Source of the DNA: Paracoccaceae bacterium | GTDB lineage: Bacteria > Pseudomonadota > Alphaproteobacteria > Rhodobacterales > Rhodobacteraceae | DNA: 64,000 bases | Direction of reading: 5' to 3' | Assembly: GCA_016744015.1 (NCBI GenBank) | Contig: JADGFD010000001.1 | Coordinates: forward strand, 186,001 to 250,000 | In this document: piece after piece, positions 1-9,237 of the stretch | Position numbering within the stretch: position 1 is the stretch's first letter | Layout of the letters: each line of letters begins with the position of its first letter | Made by a program: the position numbers and the translations under genes | Notes under the pieces: model-generated | Databases searched by the model: none | The model's input: only the letters and a program-made list of their open reading frames with translations | What the model was told of the DNA's origin: nothing

Positions 1-141
1 GTCAGCATACCAGCGCTTGGGGTCACCATCGGCCTCGGTGGTTGGCAAAAAGGGGTCACGGCCCCAGCCAACAATGTCGGTGGTTTCTGAATAGGAAAAC
101 GCATAGGCGAGTTCGGAGGGGTGCATTGTGATCGTGGTCAT
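1..141 (-). CDS. Hypothetical protein, N-terminal fragment cut by window edge
   Basis: The minus strand opens with ATG at 139-141 and runs out of the window without a stop, giving 47 residues that begin MTTITMHPSELAYAFSYSE. The start lies 3 nt after the stop codon of the upstream gene on the same strand, so the two are probably co-transcribed. The fragment shows no signal peptide or membrane segment. It is rich in Asp, Thr and aromatic residues. I do not recognise the family and assign no function. Confidence 0.6.
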   Translation of the reverse strand, partial: MTTITMHPSELAYAFSYSETTDIVGWGRDPFLPTTEADGDPKRWYAD

Positions 142-144
142 GGG

Positions 145-1686
145 TTAATTCCAGATGAAATTTGCAAGAGCATCGAGCTTCTCTCCCACGCCTTCGGCAA
201 GGTCGCCCACGGCGTCAGAGATTTCCTCATATTTTTCGACAACAGTTTCCGAGACCTTCTCAACACCGTCCGCCAGAGCGTCGCGGGCTTCAAGCACTTC
301 GGCTTCGATCTCGTCAACAAGTGCGCCAAGATCCTCGGCGGCTTCTTCAGCCCGATCCTCCAAGTCCTCTTTGATCTCGTTGGCCTTGTCGATCGCCTCT
401 TGTTTGGTTTCCTCAAAGGCGGCAATGATTTTGTCGATCTCTTCGGTGGCGTCAGCCCGCACGCCTTCCAGCGCTTTCTCAAGCTCGACCACGGCGTCAT
501 CAAACATCTCTTCAGCCATTTCTTTACCATCTTCCAGAGCGCCATCCAGCCCTTTCTCGCTCCCCCAATACCAGATACCGCTTGCCTGACCCTTATAATG
601 TTCTTCTATTTCCAGTCCAATGAACTCGAATCCGTCAAAGATCATCTCCTCAATTTCACTGCCCCGATAGTTATAGCCCGGGCCTTCTTCGTGAAAGGTA
701 TCCAGATATCCCGCCGCGTCATGCACTGTGCCATGCACGGCAACTATGTTGTCCGGGGACAGATGCGGCGAGGGTAACTGGCCTGGGATCAAATCATTAC
801 CCGGCCCCACAAGCCCGCCGGTGGGGCTAAGGAGCGTGGCAAAAACCTCGTGAATGCCAAGCGCATCTCCCAAAACCTTGCCAAACATCAGTTGCTCGTT
901 AGAGCCGACAAAATCCGGGTGCTTTTGTTCGTCAACGCCGTCTGGTTCGGCTTGGCCTTTTTGGTCTCCAATGGCATCGCGCTGTTTGACTAGTATCAAA
1001 TAGCGCGCATAGTCCGCATCCAGATCAGCTACGGTCGGCGGCTCGCCCACGATCTCGGCAAGTTCGCCCAACACCTCGGCACGGTTCGCGCTCGAAAGGC
1101 CCTTTTCGATCTTCTTGATCACCTCTTTAAGCTCGGGCGTGCCTGCCCCTGCGAACTTCATGTCCTTGAGCTCTTCCATATATTCTTCGGTAAACACCTC
1201 ATCAAGCGCGTCATCGGCGAGGCTGATTTCCATCAGTTCTTCGGCGGTGAGGCCGTTGAGCCGCTCATTTTCCACCTTCTGCAAAAAGGTGTCAATCAGC
1301 CGTTCCAGCTCTTGTGCATGGTCCAGCGCGGTGGCGTAGTCCTCTTCGCTGGCGGCTTGATCGGCCGAAGATGCAGCATCAGTAACGGCGCGCTTATCTT
1401 GGCTAAAGGCTTCGTCATTGTTGGCTTCAACCGTGCTCAGGTCGGAGGCAATGCGGCTGCGCAGCGCTTCATAGGCGTTTTTGTTATCGACCCAAGCCTG
1501 CAATTTTTCGGCAATCATCCGCGTTGCGGTGTCGATCAGGCTTTCGACCTGATCAATCTCAGCTTGCTCCTCCGCGTCGACAACCCCGTCATCCCCGTGG
1601 GCCTCTGCTTGCAATGCTCTTAATTCGTCCCGCCACTTCGGAATTTGCGCTTCCGCAGCGCGAATCGCTTCAATATTTGAGGTCAT
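145..1686 (-). CDS. Large acidic alpha-helical protein of unknown function
   Basis: A 513-residue reading frame; the ATG at 1684-1686 is preferred over an upstream start because a purine-rich GGAAAAG lies just before it and the extra N-terminus is Cys/Trp-rich and unlike the rest. The first 280 residues look helical and very rich in Ala, Asp and Glu. A Gly/Pro-containing middle section (about 290-390) holds motifs such as GPGNDLIPGQ and AVHGTVHDAAGYL. The last 120 residues are a long amphipathic heptad-like helix of repeated E, A and D, resembling an apolipoprotein or LEA-like coiled coil. No signal peptide or transmembrane segment is seen. It is followed after 3 nt by another unrecognised gene. 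I cannot name the family; a surface-associated or secreted structural protein is possible but unproven. Confidence 0.7.
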   Translation of the reverse strand: MTSNIEAIRAAEAQIPKWRDELRALQAEAHGDDGVVDAEEQAEIDQVESLIDTATRMIAEKLQAWVDNKNAYEALRSRIASDLSTVEANNDEAFSQDKRAVTDAASSADQAASEEDYATALDHAQELERLIDTFLQKVENERLNGLTAEELMEISLADDALDEVFTEEYMEELKDMKFAGAGTPELKEVIKKIEKGLSSANRAEVLGELAEIVGEPPTVADLDADYARYLILVKQRDAIGDQKGQAEPDGVDEQKHPDFVGSNEQLMFGKVLGDALGIHEVFATLLSPTGGLVGPGNDLIPGQLPSPHLSPDNIVAVHGTVHDAAGYLDTFHEEGPGYNYRGSEIEEMIFDGFEFIGLEIEEHYKGQASGIWYWGSEKGLDGALEDGKEMAEEMFDDAVVELEKALEGVRADATEEIDKIIAAFEETKQEAIDKANEIKEDLEDRAEEAAEDLGALVDEIEAEVLEARDALADGVEKVSETVVEKYEEISDAVGDLAEGVGEKLDALANFIWN

Positions 1687-1886
1687 AATAGCTTTTCCAC
1701 TCAATGCTTCCTTGCCAGCCAGAATATTTGCTGGGCAGCACCAGTATAGGTTGCGAATTTCATTTGGCAAGCCTGCCGATTTTGGGGCGCATCGTTAAGG
1801 CAAAAGTTAATACTTTGATTATCGCCTTGCCTTGCCCCCACAAAAACGCAAACTTGTGAGGAAGCCCTAATTTTGAAGGATCACCC

Positions 1887-3119
1887 ATGAGCATTCCGCG
1901 CGCGCCTGGGCCAAAGTCGGCCACTGGTTTTTGGTTGGATGATAGCCGGCATCACGCGTGGCTAAAAGCCAACGCTGCCCGCCAGTTTACCTTTTTTGCG
2001 GCGAGCCTACGCAAGGGGCCGGGGTTTTATAATCTGGCTGATAATGGCGCGCCACTGCCTGATAATACCCAGGAATTAATCACAACCACGCGGTTGGTGC
2101 ATTCATATGCTTTGGCCAAGCACGTGGGCTATGCGGGGGCTGACCGCATGATCGACCACGGTATGGCCTATCTAAAAAGCCATCACCATGATCCTGTGCA
2201 TGGCGGTTATATCTGGTCTCTGAAAGGGGACAGCATTGTTGAAGGCAAAAAACTGGCCTATGGCCATGCCTTTGTTTTACTCGCAGCCGCCAGCGCTAAA
2301 ATGGCCGGGCACCCGGATGCAAGCGCCATGCTGGCCGATGTGAGCGAGGTTTTGGAGCAGCGCTTTTGGGAAGATGAGGCGGGGCTTTTTGCGGATGAAT
2401 GGGAAAGAAACTGGACTCCATTTTCAACCTATCGTGGTATGAACGCCAACATGCACGCTGTCGAGGCCCTGCTCACCGCTTTTGAGGCCACAGGGCAAAG
2501 GGACTATCTACAGCGGGCTGGCCGGATACTGGATTTCTTCACCAACAAGATCGCGCCAGCGGCGGGGTGGCGGCTGCCGGAGCACTACACGCAAACATGG
2601 GAAACAGACCGCAGCTATGCGGGGGATCCGATGTTTCGCCCCGCTGGCACCACGCCGGGCCATTCCTTTGAAATGGGGCGTTTGCTATTGCAACATTGGG
2701 ATCTATGTGGCCGCCCTGAAGATGGCGCGCCAAAGCGGGCACGGCACTTGATAGAAACGGCGCTTAATGACGCTTGGCGAGAAGATGGCGGCTTTGCTTA
2801 CACGCTTGACTTTGAGGGCCGCATTGGCGTTGCCGCTCGCTATTGGTGGCCAGTAACCGAGGCCATCGGCGCCCTTGCCAGCCTGATAAAACTGGAGCGC
2901 CGCGCGGCGGACGAAATCTGGTATCGGCGCCTGTGGCATTTTGCCAACGCTCACTTTATTGATCATCAGCATGGCGGCTGGTTCCCCGAAATTGATGACT
3001 CGGGCGCGGCCACAAATACCATATTTAAAGGCAAACCCGATATTTATCACGCGGCGCAGGCCTGCATTTTTCCGCAAGCCAAGGGGCTTTCAAACCAAAT
3101 TAAAGAGCTGGGGGCCTAA
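1887..3119 (+). CDS. AGE-family sugar isomerase/epimerase (mannose isomerase-like)
   Basis: The 410-residue protein has the (alpha/alpha)6-barrel pattern of the N-acylglucosamine 2-epimerase superfamily: TRLVHSYALA near residue 70, KLAYGHAFVLLAAA near 125, RGMNANMHAVEA near 180, and PGHSFEMGRLLLQHW near 250. These place the expected Arg/His catalytic residues. In the superfamily such proteins interconvert aldoses and ketoses (mannose/fructose, sulfoquinovose) or epimerise N-acyl sugars; the substrate cannot be read from sequence. It is probably cytosolic and monocistronic. Its stop overlaps the purD stop on the opposite strand by a few bases, so the two genes converge with no terminator space. 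Confidence 0.85.
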   Translation: MSIPRAPGPKSATGFWLDDSRHHAWLKANAARQFTFFAASLRKGPGFYNLADNGAPLPDNTQELITTTRLVHSYALAKHVGYAGADRMIDHGMAYLKSHHHDPVHGGYIWSLKGDSIVEGKKLAYGHAFVLLAAASAKMAGHPDASAMLADVSEVLEQRFWEDEAGLFADEWERNWTPFSTYRGMNANMHAVEALLTAFEATGQRDYLQRAGRILDFFTNKIAPAAGWRLPEHYTQTWETDRSYAGDPMFRPAGTTPGHSFEMGRLLLQHWDLCGRPEDGAPKRARHLIETALNDAWREDGGFAYTLDFEGRIGVAARYWWPVTEAIGALASLIKLERRAADEIWYRRLWHFANAHFIDHQHGGWFPEIDDSGAATNTIFKGKPDIYHAAQACIFPQAKGLSNQIKELGA

Positions 3120-4360
3120 AGCGCGCGCCAGCCGATATCGGTGCGGGCAAAGCCGCCGGGCCAGTCAATCCGCTTGAGGCGGGCATAGGCGCGGGCATGA
3201 GCATCGGCCAGGGTTTCCCCGCGGGCGGTAATGGCCAGCACCCGGCCGCCGCTGCTAATAACTTCATCACCGGATTTTGCCGTGCCCGCATGAAAAACCT
3301 TAACCTGCGGTGAGCGCTCGCCCAGCCCACCGATAACCTCGCCCTTGGCATACTCAAAGGGGTAACCATTGGCCGCCATCACAATGGTAAGGGCGTGGTC
3401 ATCAGCCCAATTGACCGAAGTATCGGCCAAAGTGCCCTCAGCCGTTGCTAACAACAGGTCAAGCATTTGGCCACCTAGGCGCATGGCGATGGCCTGTATT
3501 TCAGGGTCTCCAAACCGGACGTTATATTCCACCAGCCGCGGCTGGCCGCCTTTGATCATCAACCCCACAAACAGCACGCCCTGAAACGGCGTGCCGCGTT
3601 TGGCCATTTCATTCAACGTAGGTTGCACGATTTCATCCATGGCTTTTTGGGTGACGGCGGGGGTCATAATCGGCGCGGGGGAATAGGCCCCCATGCCGCC
3701 GGTATTGGGGCCCTTATCGCCATCAAAGGCGCGCTTATGGTCTTGGGCTGTGCCCATCGGCAGGGCGGTTGTGCCGTCTGACAGCACAAAAAAGCTGGCC
3801 TCCTCGCCTTCCATAAATTCTTCCACCAGCACGGCGGCACCGTGGGTGTTGAATATGTCATCCAGCGCAGCGAGCGCCTCGGGGAGGTCCATCGCGACGG
3901 TCACGCCTTTGCCCGCGGCCAAACCGTCGGCCTTAATCACTATTGGCGTGCCGGTGGTTTCCACATGGGCGCGGGCTTTTTCAAGATCGGTGAAAAAGGC
4001 GGAAGCCGCAGTGGGCGCGCCACAGGCTGCGCAAATTTCTTTCGTAAAACTCTTGGAGCTTTCCAGATGTGCGGCCTCAGCTCCGGGGCCAAAGCAAGTG
4101 ATACCCGCCGCGCGCACGGCATCCGCCACGCCCACGGCCAGCGGGGCTTCGGGGCCGATGATCACAAAATCTACCTTGTGTGCGGTGGCATAGCTGGCCA
4201 CCGCCGCGCCGTCTTCTATATCCAGCGCAATGCACGTTGCAACATCAGCAATGCCTGCATTGCCGGGCGCGCAGAGCAGGCCGGTGCATTTAGGGTTTTG
4301 GCTAATCGCCCAAGCCAAGGCGTGCTCTCGCCCGCCGCTACCCAGAATCAAAATTTTCAC
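3116..4360 (-). CDS. purD: Phosphoribosylamine--glycine ligase
   Basis: A 414-residue GAR synthetase, the second step of de novo purine synthesis, which joins 5-phosphoribosylamine to glycine using ATP. The N-terminus [17 protein letters not shown] is diagnostic. The ATP-grasp region includes [11 protein letters not shown] near residue 145, [10 protein letters not shown] near 220 and [11 protein letters not shown] near 285. The length is close to the usual 420-430. It starts 74 bp from the xseA start, divergently, a purD/xseA arrangement common in alphaproteobacteria. Its stop overlaps the end of the AGE isomerase gene. Confidence 0.97.
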   Translation of the reverse strand: MKILILGSGGREHALAWAISQNPKCTGLLCAPGNAGIADVATCIALDIEDGAAVASYATAHKVDFVIIGPEAPLAVGVADAVRAAGITCFGPGAEAAHLESSKSFTKEICAACGAPTAASAFFTDLEKARAHVETTGTPIVIKADGLAAGKGVTVAMDLPEALAALDDIFNTHGAAVLVEEFMEGEEASFFVLSDGTTALPMGTAQDHKRAFDGDKGPNTGGMGAYSPAPIMTPAVTQKAMDEIVQPTLNEMAKRGTPFQGVLFVGLMIKGGQPRLVEYNVRFGDPEIQAIAMRLGGQMLDLLLATAEGTLADTSVNWADDHALTIVMAANGYPFEYAKGEVIGGLGERSPQVKVFHAGTAKSGDEVISSGGRVLAITARGETLADAHARAYARLKRIDWPGGFARTDIGWRAL

Positions 4361-4434
4361 AATCCGCTCCTGTGCGCTTGGGTTTTTCTTGTTGTCGTTT
4401 TAAGGTGGGGGAAACGCAGTTACAAGTGGGCAAA

Positions 4435-5895
4435 ATGTCTGATTTATTTGATGATGATGGGGGGAACGCCCCGGCGCTGAGCGTCTCGCAGCTTTCAGGG
4501 GCGGTAAAGCGCGTGGTTGAGGGCGAGTTTGGCCATGTGCGGGTGCGTGGTGAGGTTGGCCGCGTGTCTCGGCCCGCCTCTGGCCATCTTTATCTTGATC
4601 TGAAAGACGATCGTGCGGTGCTGGCGAGCGTGGTCTGGAAGGGCGTGGCCAGCAAGCTCGCGCACCAGCCAGAGGCCGGTATGGAAGTGATTGCGACAGG
4701 GCGCTTAACCACATTTCCCGGCCAAAGCCGCTATCAATTGGTGATCGAGCATATTGCGCCTGCGGGTGTTGGTGCGCTGATGGCAATGCTGGAAAAGCGC
4801 AAAGCGGCACTGGCCGCCGAGGGGCTTTTTGCGGCAGAGCGCAAGCAGGCGCTACCATATTTGCCCGAGATTATTGGCGTGGTTACGTCACCCTCAGGGG
4901 CGGTTATTCGTGATATTCTTCATAGGCTTAGGGCGCGTTTCCCGCGTAAGGTGCTGGTGTGGCCTGCGGTGGTGCAGGGGGCGAAATGTGAAGCCGAGGT
5001 GGCGGCGGCGGTGCGCGGGTTTAATGCCTTTACCCCGGGTGGGGCCTTGCCGCGCCCCGATGTTTTGATCGTGGCGCGGGGCGGGGGCTCATTGGAAGAC
5101 CTGTGGGGCTTTAACGAGGAAGCCGTGGTGCGGGCGGTGGCCGAAAGTGAAATTCCGGTGATTACGGCGGTGGGCCATGAGACAGATACCACGCTGGTTG
5201 ATTATGCCGCAGACCGCCGTGCACCCACGCCCACAGCGGCGGCTGAAATGGCGGTGCCGGTGCGGGCTGAACTACTGGCCACACTCGCCGCGCTTGAGGC
5301 CCGCCGCGTGGCGGCGATGGCGCGGCGGTTGGAGGCAGGCGGGCAACGCCTGCGCGACCTTTCCCGCGCTTTGCCCCGGGCTGATGCGATTTTGGCTGAA
5401 CGGCAGCAAAGGCTGGACGGGCTGGCCATGCGCCTGCCACAAGCCTTGCTTGGTTTTGTGCAGCAAAAGCAACTGCGGCTTTCAAAAGCGGCGATGCGGC
5501 CCATGATGCTGGCACAAGATGTGCAGCATCGGCGGGAAAAGCTAGGCGAGGCCGCACGACGTTTGCCGCAGGCATTTCTAAATCTTGTTGCGCATAAAAG
5601 GCAGGATATGGGTCGGCACGCGTTGCGAAGCGCACCGCTGGCCCGCGAGATTCAATTTAACCGAAAAAACCTTGAAGCCCTTGAGCGCACGCGCCAAAGC
5701 CTGCATTATAAAAACACATTGAAGCGCGGGTTTGCGATTGTGCGTGGTGATGGCGCGGTGGTGACGGATGCTAAAACGGCCAAAAAAGCAGCGCAGATTG
5801 AGCTGGAATTTGCTGACGGGCGGCTAAAGCTTGGAGCGGGCAAGCCCAAGCCAGCCGCTAAAAAACCCGTGGCAGACCAAGGCTCGCTCTTTTAG
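4435..5895 (+). CDS. xseA: Exodeoxyribonuclease VII large subunit
   Basis: I start the gene at ATG 4435 (MSDLFDDD), 21 codons inside the longest frame, because this matches the usual N-terminus of the family and the extra upstream residues are Cys-rich and uncharacteristic. The protein is 486 residues. An OB-fold nucleic-acid-binding domain spans roughly residues 10-105. The catalytic region carries [28 protein letters not shown] and [20 protein letters not shown]. It is followed by a long helical section and a Lys/Pro-rich tail. With XseB it degrades single-stranded DNA to oligonucleotides. The xseB gene is not adjacent. Confidence 0.95.
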   Translation: MSDLFDDDGGNAPALSVSQLSGAVKRVVEGEFGHVRVRGEVGRVSRPASGHLYLDLKDDRAVLASVVWKGVASKLAHQPEAGMEVIATGRLTTFPGQSRYQLVIEHIAPAGVGALMAMLEKRKAALAAEGLFAAERKQALPYLPEIIGVVTSPSGAVIRDILHRLRARFPRKVLVWPAVVQGAKCEAEVAAAVRGFNAFTPGGALPRPDVLIVARGGGSLEDLWGFNEEAVVRAVAESEIPVITAVGHETDTTLVDYAADRRAPTPTAAAEMAVPVRAELLATLAALEARRVAAMARRLEAGGQRLRDLSRALPRADAILAERQQRLDGLAMRLPQALLGFVQQKQLRLSKAAMRPMMLAQDVQHRREKLGEAARRLPQAFLNLVAHKRQDMGRHALRSAPLAREIQFNRKNLEALERTRQSLHYKNTLKRGFAIVRGDGAVVTDAKTAKKAAQIELEFADGRLKLGAGKPKPAAKKPVADQGSLF

Positions 5896-5963
5896 GCCAT
5901 GCCGGGCGCGCCCCTCCGCGGCGACCCTCGGCAGCAGTTTGTATGCAAAATTGCGGATAATAG

Positions 5964-6002
5964 TCGGGCCACCTTGTCGGGGCGGGTCGGCAAGCCGACC
6001 GG
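5964..6002 (-). repeat. 3'-end palindromic repeat, family A, copy 1
   Basis: Read on the minus strand, the element begins 2 nt after the stop codon at 6003 with the perfect hairpin GGTCGGC-TT-GCCGACC (5985-6000). The block CCCGACAAGGTGGCCCGA follows. Close relatives follow the stop codons at 28937 and 32124. It probably acts as an RNA 3'-end structure. Confidence 0.7.
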
Positions 6003-6413
6003 CTAAGGCTGGAACGCCACGCCAAAAAGCGGGCCGGTGCACAGGATTTCGGATTTGTCCTGACCTGATAGTGTAAGCACCAACGGCGGCTCGCCCGGGC
6101 CATTGCGGGTGCTGGTCACGGTCAATGCCTCGGCATTGCCTTCGATTGTCCAGCAAAACGGGCCACTGCCATCATCATAGACAAAGCAAATCGCGGGGGC
6201 TTCATAGGCCCATTTCCCGTTGACACAGCGGCCGTCCTCAGCACGCCACACTGTGCGCTGGCCAAAGAAAAACTGTTCGGAGCCAAAAAACTGGCCGTTA
6301 TTTGTGAAATGCATGGTGGTGCCGCGGGACAGCGCGTCAAACTCTTTTCCGGTGAGGGTTTGTGATGAGGCGGTGCCTGCAAGCAGCGCAGAAAGGGCAA
6401 TGGCCAGCTTCAT
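6003..6413 (-). CDS. Small secreted Cys-containing protein, paralogue C of a tandem triplet
   Basis: The 136-residue product starts with a Sec signal peptide (MKLAIALSALLAGTASS, cleavage likely before QTLTG), so the mature part should be periplasmic or secreted. The mature part has the pattern LSRGTTMHF, a Glu/Phe-rich strand, EDGRCVNGKW, AICFVY, a Cys-Trp, and a C-terminal Cys. The two genes immediately upstream share this pattern. The ATG overlaps the preceding stop by 4 bp (ATGA), indicating translational coupling. It is the last gene of the triplet, and a family A hairpin follows the stop. Function unknown. Confidence 0.8.
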   Translation of the reverse strand: MKLAIALSALLAGTASSQTLTGKEFDALSRGTTMHFTNNGQFFGSEQFFFGQRTVWRAEDGRCVNGKWAYEAPAICFVYDDGSGPFCWTIEGNAEALTVTSTRNGPGEPPLVLTLSGQDKSEILCTGPLFGVAFQP

Positions 6414-6853
6414 GGCTGCACCGGCGCAGACAGCGCGCTGAGCAGTGCGGGGCCGCAGGTTACCGGCAAATTGGCTATGCGGGAAACTTTCTGGATGTCG
6501 GAAGTTTCAACGCCATTTTTCAGCCCGACCACATAGATCGTGCCATCAAGGCGCTTGTGGTGAAAGCAGTTCAGCGGCCCACCCTCCCAATCAAAGCAAA
6601 AAGCGGATTGCTCCATATACCATGTGCCGTCAATGCAGCTGCCATCGTCCAGCTGGATGGTCACATTGCCATTGCCCAGATAGCTCTCATAGCCGATGGT
6701 CTGGCCACCTACCTCATAAACCACGGTTTTGCCTTTTGTGAGCGCGCGCCACTCGTCAACACTGATACTGGCAGCCTGCGCCAGCTGGGTAGGCAGATTT
6801 TGGGCAGGGGCGATGCCGGGCGCAAGGGCCAGAATGAGGCTGAGCGCTCTCAT
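6410..6853 (-). CDS. Small secreted Cys-containing protein, paralogue B
   Basis: I use the ATG at 6851-6853 (MRALSLILALAPGIAPAQ) because it overlaps the upstream stop by 4 bp and gives a clean signal peptide; a longer frame would add a non-hydrophobic extension. The 147-residue product carries the triplet pattern: LTKGKTVVYE, DDGSCIDGTWY, AFCFDWEGG, NCF and a late TCGP. Four spaced cysteines suggest two disulfides in the periplasm. It is the middle gene of three paralogues. The fold looks like a compact beta-sandwich or lipocalin-like domain, but that is a guess. Confidence 0.8.
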   Translation of the reverse strand: MRALSLILALAPGIAPAQNLPTQLAQAASISVDEWRALTKGKTVVYEVGGQTIGYESYLGNGNVTIQLDDGSCIDGTWYMEQSAFCFDWEGGPLNCFHHKRLDGTIYVVGLKNGVETSDIQKVSRIANLPVTCGPALLSALSAPVQP

Positions 6854-7329
6854 CCGGCGGGCGTAAGCGGCGCGGTGAGCGAAACCATCCCGACTTCGCA
6901 ATAAAGCGGAGTGGAGGTGATTTCGGAAATGGGCTCGATATTGCCTCGGCGCTCGCCGTCGATCACCAGTTCGGAGATATATTCGCCCTGATATTCAACC
7001 CATGCTGAACAAACAGACCCCGAGCGGGACCAGTCAAAGCAAATGTTTGGGCCTTCGGCGCGCCAGGTGCCAATGTCACAATTGATCTGGCCATCCGCGC
7101 TGGGAGTTGTCCACTCGATCACCACGCGATTGGTGCCGGGGCGGTAATATTCGCGATACATGTCCTCACCTTGGTTGTTATAGGTGATGGTGTTGCCCTC
7201 GGTCATGGCGCGAAACTCGGCCTCTCCTATCGGGGTGCCAAGTAGGATTTTTTTGGCAAGGGTTGCGGCGCTGTCTTGGGCAAGGGCCGGTGTGGCAAAC
7301 AGGCAAGTGATAAGGGCAATGCGAAACAT
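6850..7329 (-). CDS. Small secreted Cys-containing protein, paralogue A
   Basis: The start at 7327-7329 (MFRIALITCLFATPALAQ) is chosen because GGAG sits 8 nt upstream and a signal peptide follows directly. The 159-residue product has the triplet pattern MTEGNTITYNN, a Tyr-rich segment REYYRPG, INCDIGTWRAEG, NICFDWSRSG, SVCSAW and a C-terminal LYCEVG. It is the first gene of the coupled triplet. It is transcribed away from the NuoEF fusion gene across about 160 bp. The family recurs in related bacteria only as a hypothetical protein, as far as I recall. Confidence 0.8.
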   Translation of the reverse strand: MFRIALITCLFATPALAQDSAATLAKKILLGTPIGEAEFRAMTEGNTITYNNQGEDMYREYYRPGTNRVVIEWTTPSADGQINCDIGTWRAEGPNICFDWSRSGSVCSAWVEYQGEYISELVIDGERRGNIEPISEITSTPLYCEVGMVSLTAPLTPAG

Positions 7330-7488
7330 AGAATCAATCTCCATAATATGATCCAATTCAACTAATTGGCGGCCCGTTTGGCAAGGGATTGCTTGCCGCT
7401 GGGCGAATACATGCCGCTTTTAGTCGCATTTTCGCTTGGGAGTTTGGCGCGAGTTGCTTAAGCTAGCGCGAAAGTTAAGGAGTTGGTG

Positions 7489-9150
7489 ATGGTTGAAGAT
7501 AACGGTGTTTGGAAATCAGGCAAGGGCAAGGGGCGCAGGCATCCTAAGGGGCGAACGCTGGATGATAGCGCGCTTGAGGAAGTTGTAAATTTACTTTCAG
7601 GGCAAGAGCTTAGGCGAGATATGCTCATTGAATACCTTCACTTGATTCAGGATGAATTTGGGGGGCTGAGCCAGCCGCATATTAAGGCCTTGGCGGAGGT
7701 TTTGCGGCTTGGGGAGGCTGAGGTTTTTGAGGTTGCAAGCTTTTATGCGCATTTTGATGTGTTGGGAGAGGGGAAAAGGCCGCCGCCGCTAACACTCCGC
7801 GTTTGTGAATCACTTTCCTGTGAAATGGCGGGGGCCTCGGCGCTTTTTGAGGAATTGACGGTTCGCCACCCTGAATTGCGGGTTGTGCGTGCGCCCTGCA
7901 TGGGGCGGTGCGAGGCCGCGCCGGTGGTGGCTGTTGGGCACAATCATGTGGTGCAAGCTGATGATTCAAAGGTGAAATTAGCGATTGGGCAAGATTTGGC
8001 GGTGCCTGACTATGAGACTTTTGAGGACTACCGCGAGGGCGGAGGATATCGCACCTTAGACGCCTTGCGGGAAGGCGCAAAAACGCCTGAAGAGGTGCAG
8101 GAGATGATCTTGCAATCAGGGCTTCGCGGCCTGGGTGGTGCGGGCTTCCCCTCTGGGCGAAAGTGGAGTTTTGTGCGTGCCGAGGCTGGCCCACGCTTAA
8201 TGGCTGTAAATGCAGATGAGGGTGAGCCGGGAACGTTTAAGGACCGCTATTATTTGGAGCGGGAACCCCATGCGATGCTGGAAGGCATGTTGATAGCGGC
8301 TTGGGCAGTAGATGTAGAAAAAGTATACATATACCTGCGGGATGAATATCCAGAGGTTCGAAAAGTTCTAGAAAATGAGCTGGCGAAACTCGGGAAACAT
8401 GGGATTATTGCCACGGATTTTGTGGAATTGCGCCGTGGTGCAGGCTCCTACATTTGTGGTGAAGAAAGTGCCATGATCGAGAGCATCGAGGGCAAGCGGG
8501 GGATGCCCAGATTGCGGCCGCCTTATGTGGCGCAGGTTGGGGTATTTGGTCGCCCGACGCTGGTGCATAATGTAGAGACGCTCCATTGGGTCAGTAAAAT
8601 CGCCCGTGGTGGACCTGAGGTGTTTAACAGCCACGTTAAGAACGGGCGGGTCGGGTTGCGGAGCTATTCAGTGTCGGGGCGCGTGCGCTTTCCGGGGGTA
8701 AAGCTGCTGCCGGCTGGCTCTACGATTGCAGATGTGATTGAAGCGAGTGGGGGCATGTTGGATGGGCATGAATTTATGGCCTACCAGCCGGGCGGGCCGT
8801 CTTCTGGCCTGCTGCCCGCGCATTTAAACGATGTACCGTTGGATTTTGATACGCTGCAAGAATATGGCAGCTTTATCGGCTCCGGCGCGGTGGTTGTGCT
8901 TTCGGATCAGGATTCGGTAAAGGATGCGGCGCTGAATATGCTCAGGTTTTTTGCAGATGAAAGCTGCGGGCAGTGCACGCCTTGCCGTGTGGGCTGTGAG
9001 AAAGCTGTTAAAATCATGGAAAAGCAATGGGATACGACATTGCTGACCGACCTGTGTGAGGCCATGACCGAGGCCTCCATTTGTGGCTTGGGGCAGGCGG
9101 CCCCAAACCCAATTCTGACCGTAATGCAACATTTTCCTGAGGAAGTTTAG
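7489..9150 (+). CDS. Fused NuoE-NuoF NADH-oxidising flavoprotein subunit (formate dehydrogenase beta-like)
   Basis: I place the start at ATG 7489, 6 nt after an AAGGAG ribosome site. Residues about 20-160 form a thioredoxin-like [2Fe-2S] domain (NuoE type) with cysteines in CESLSCEMAG and CMGRCEAAP. Residues about 200-550 form the NuoF domain: GLGGAGFPSGRKW (NADH/FMN binding), NADEGEPGTFKDR, and ESCGQCTPCRVGC plus a later Cys in SICGLG for a [4Fe-4S] cluster. Such fusions serve NAD-linked formate dehydrogenases or other NAD-reducing enzymes. No catalytic molybdenum subunit lies beside it; ftsY follows after 87 bp. The partner must therefore be encoded elsewhere, or the subunit has another role. 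Confidence 0.88.
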   Translation: MVEDNGVWKSGKGKGRRHPKGRTLDDSALEEVVNLLSGQELRRDMLIEYLHLIQDEFGGLSQPHIKALAEVLRLGEAEVFEVASFYAHFDVLGEGKRPPPLTLRVCESLSCEMAGASALFEELTVRHPELRVVRAPCMGRCEAAPVVAVGHNHVVQADDSKVKLAIGQDLAVPDYETFEDYREGGGYRTLDALREGAKTPEEVQEMILQSGLRGLGGAGFPSGRKWSFVRAEAGPRLMAVNADEGEPGTFKDRYYLEREPHAMLEGMLIAAWAVDVEKVYIYLRDEYPEVRKVLENELAKLGKHGIIATDFVELRRGAGSYICGEESAMIESIEGKRGMPRLRPPYVAQVGVFGRPTLVHNVETLHWVSKIARGGPEVFNSHVKNGRVGLRSYSVSGRVRFPGVKLLPAGSTIADVIEASGGMLDGHEFMAYQPGGPSSGLLPAHLNDVPLDFDTLQEYGSFIGSGAVVVLSDQDSVKDAALNMLRFFADESCGQCTPCRVGCEKAVKIMEKQWDTTLLTDLCEAMTEASICGLGQAAPNPILTVMQHFPEEV

Positions 9151-9237
9151 CGTTAAATCAACCCTGTTTGAAAAGAAAACCCATGAGGCGCTTTTCTTAC
9201 GGCGGTAGGCGTATTAAGTAGGAGAAAAGGAGAGCGC

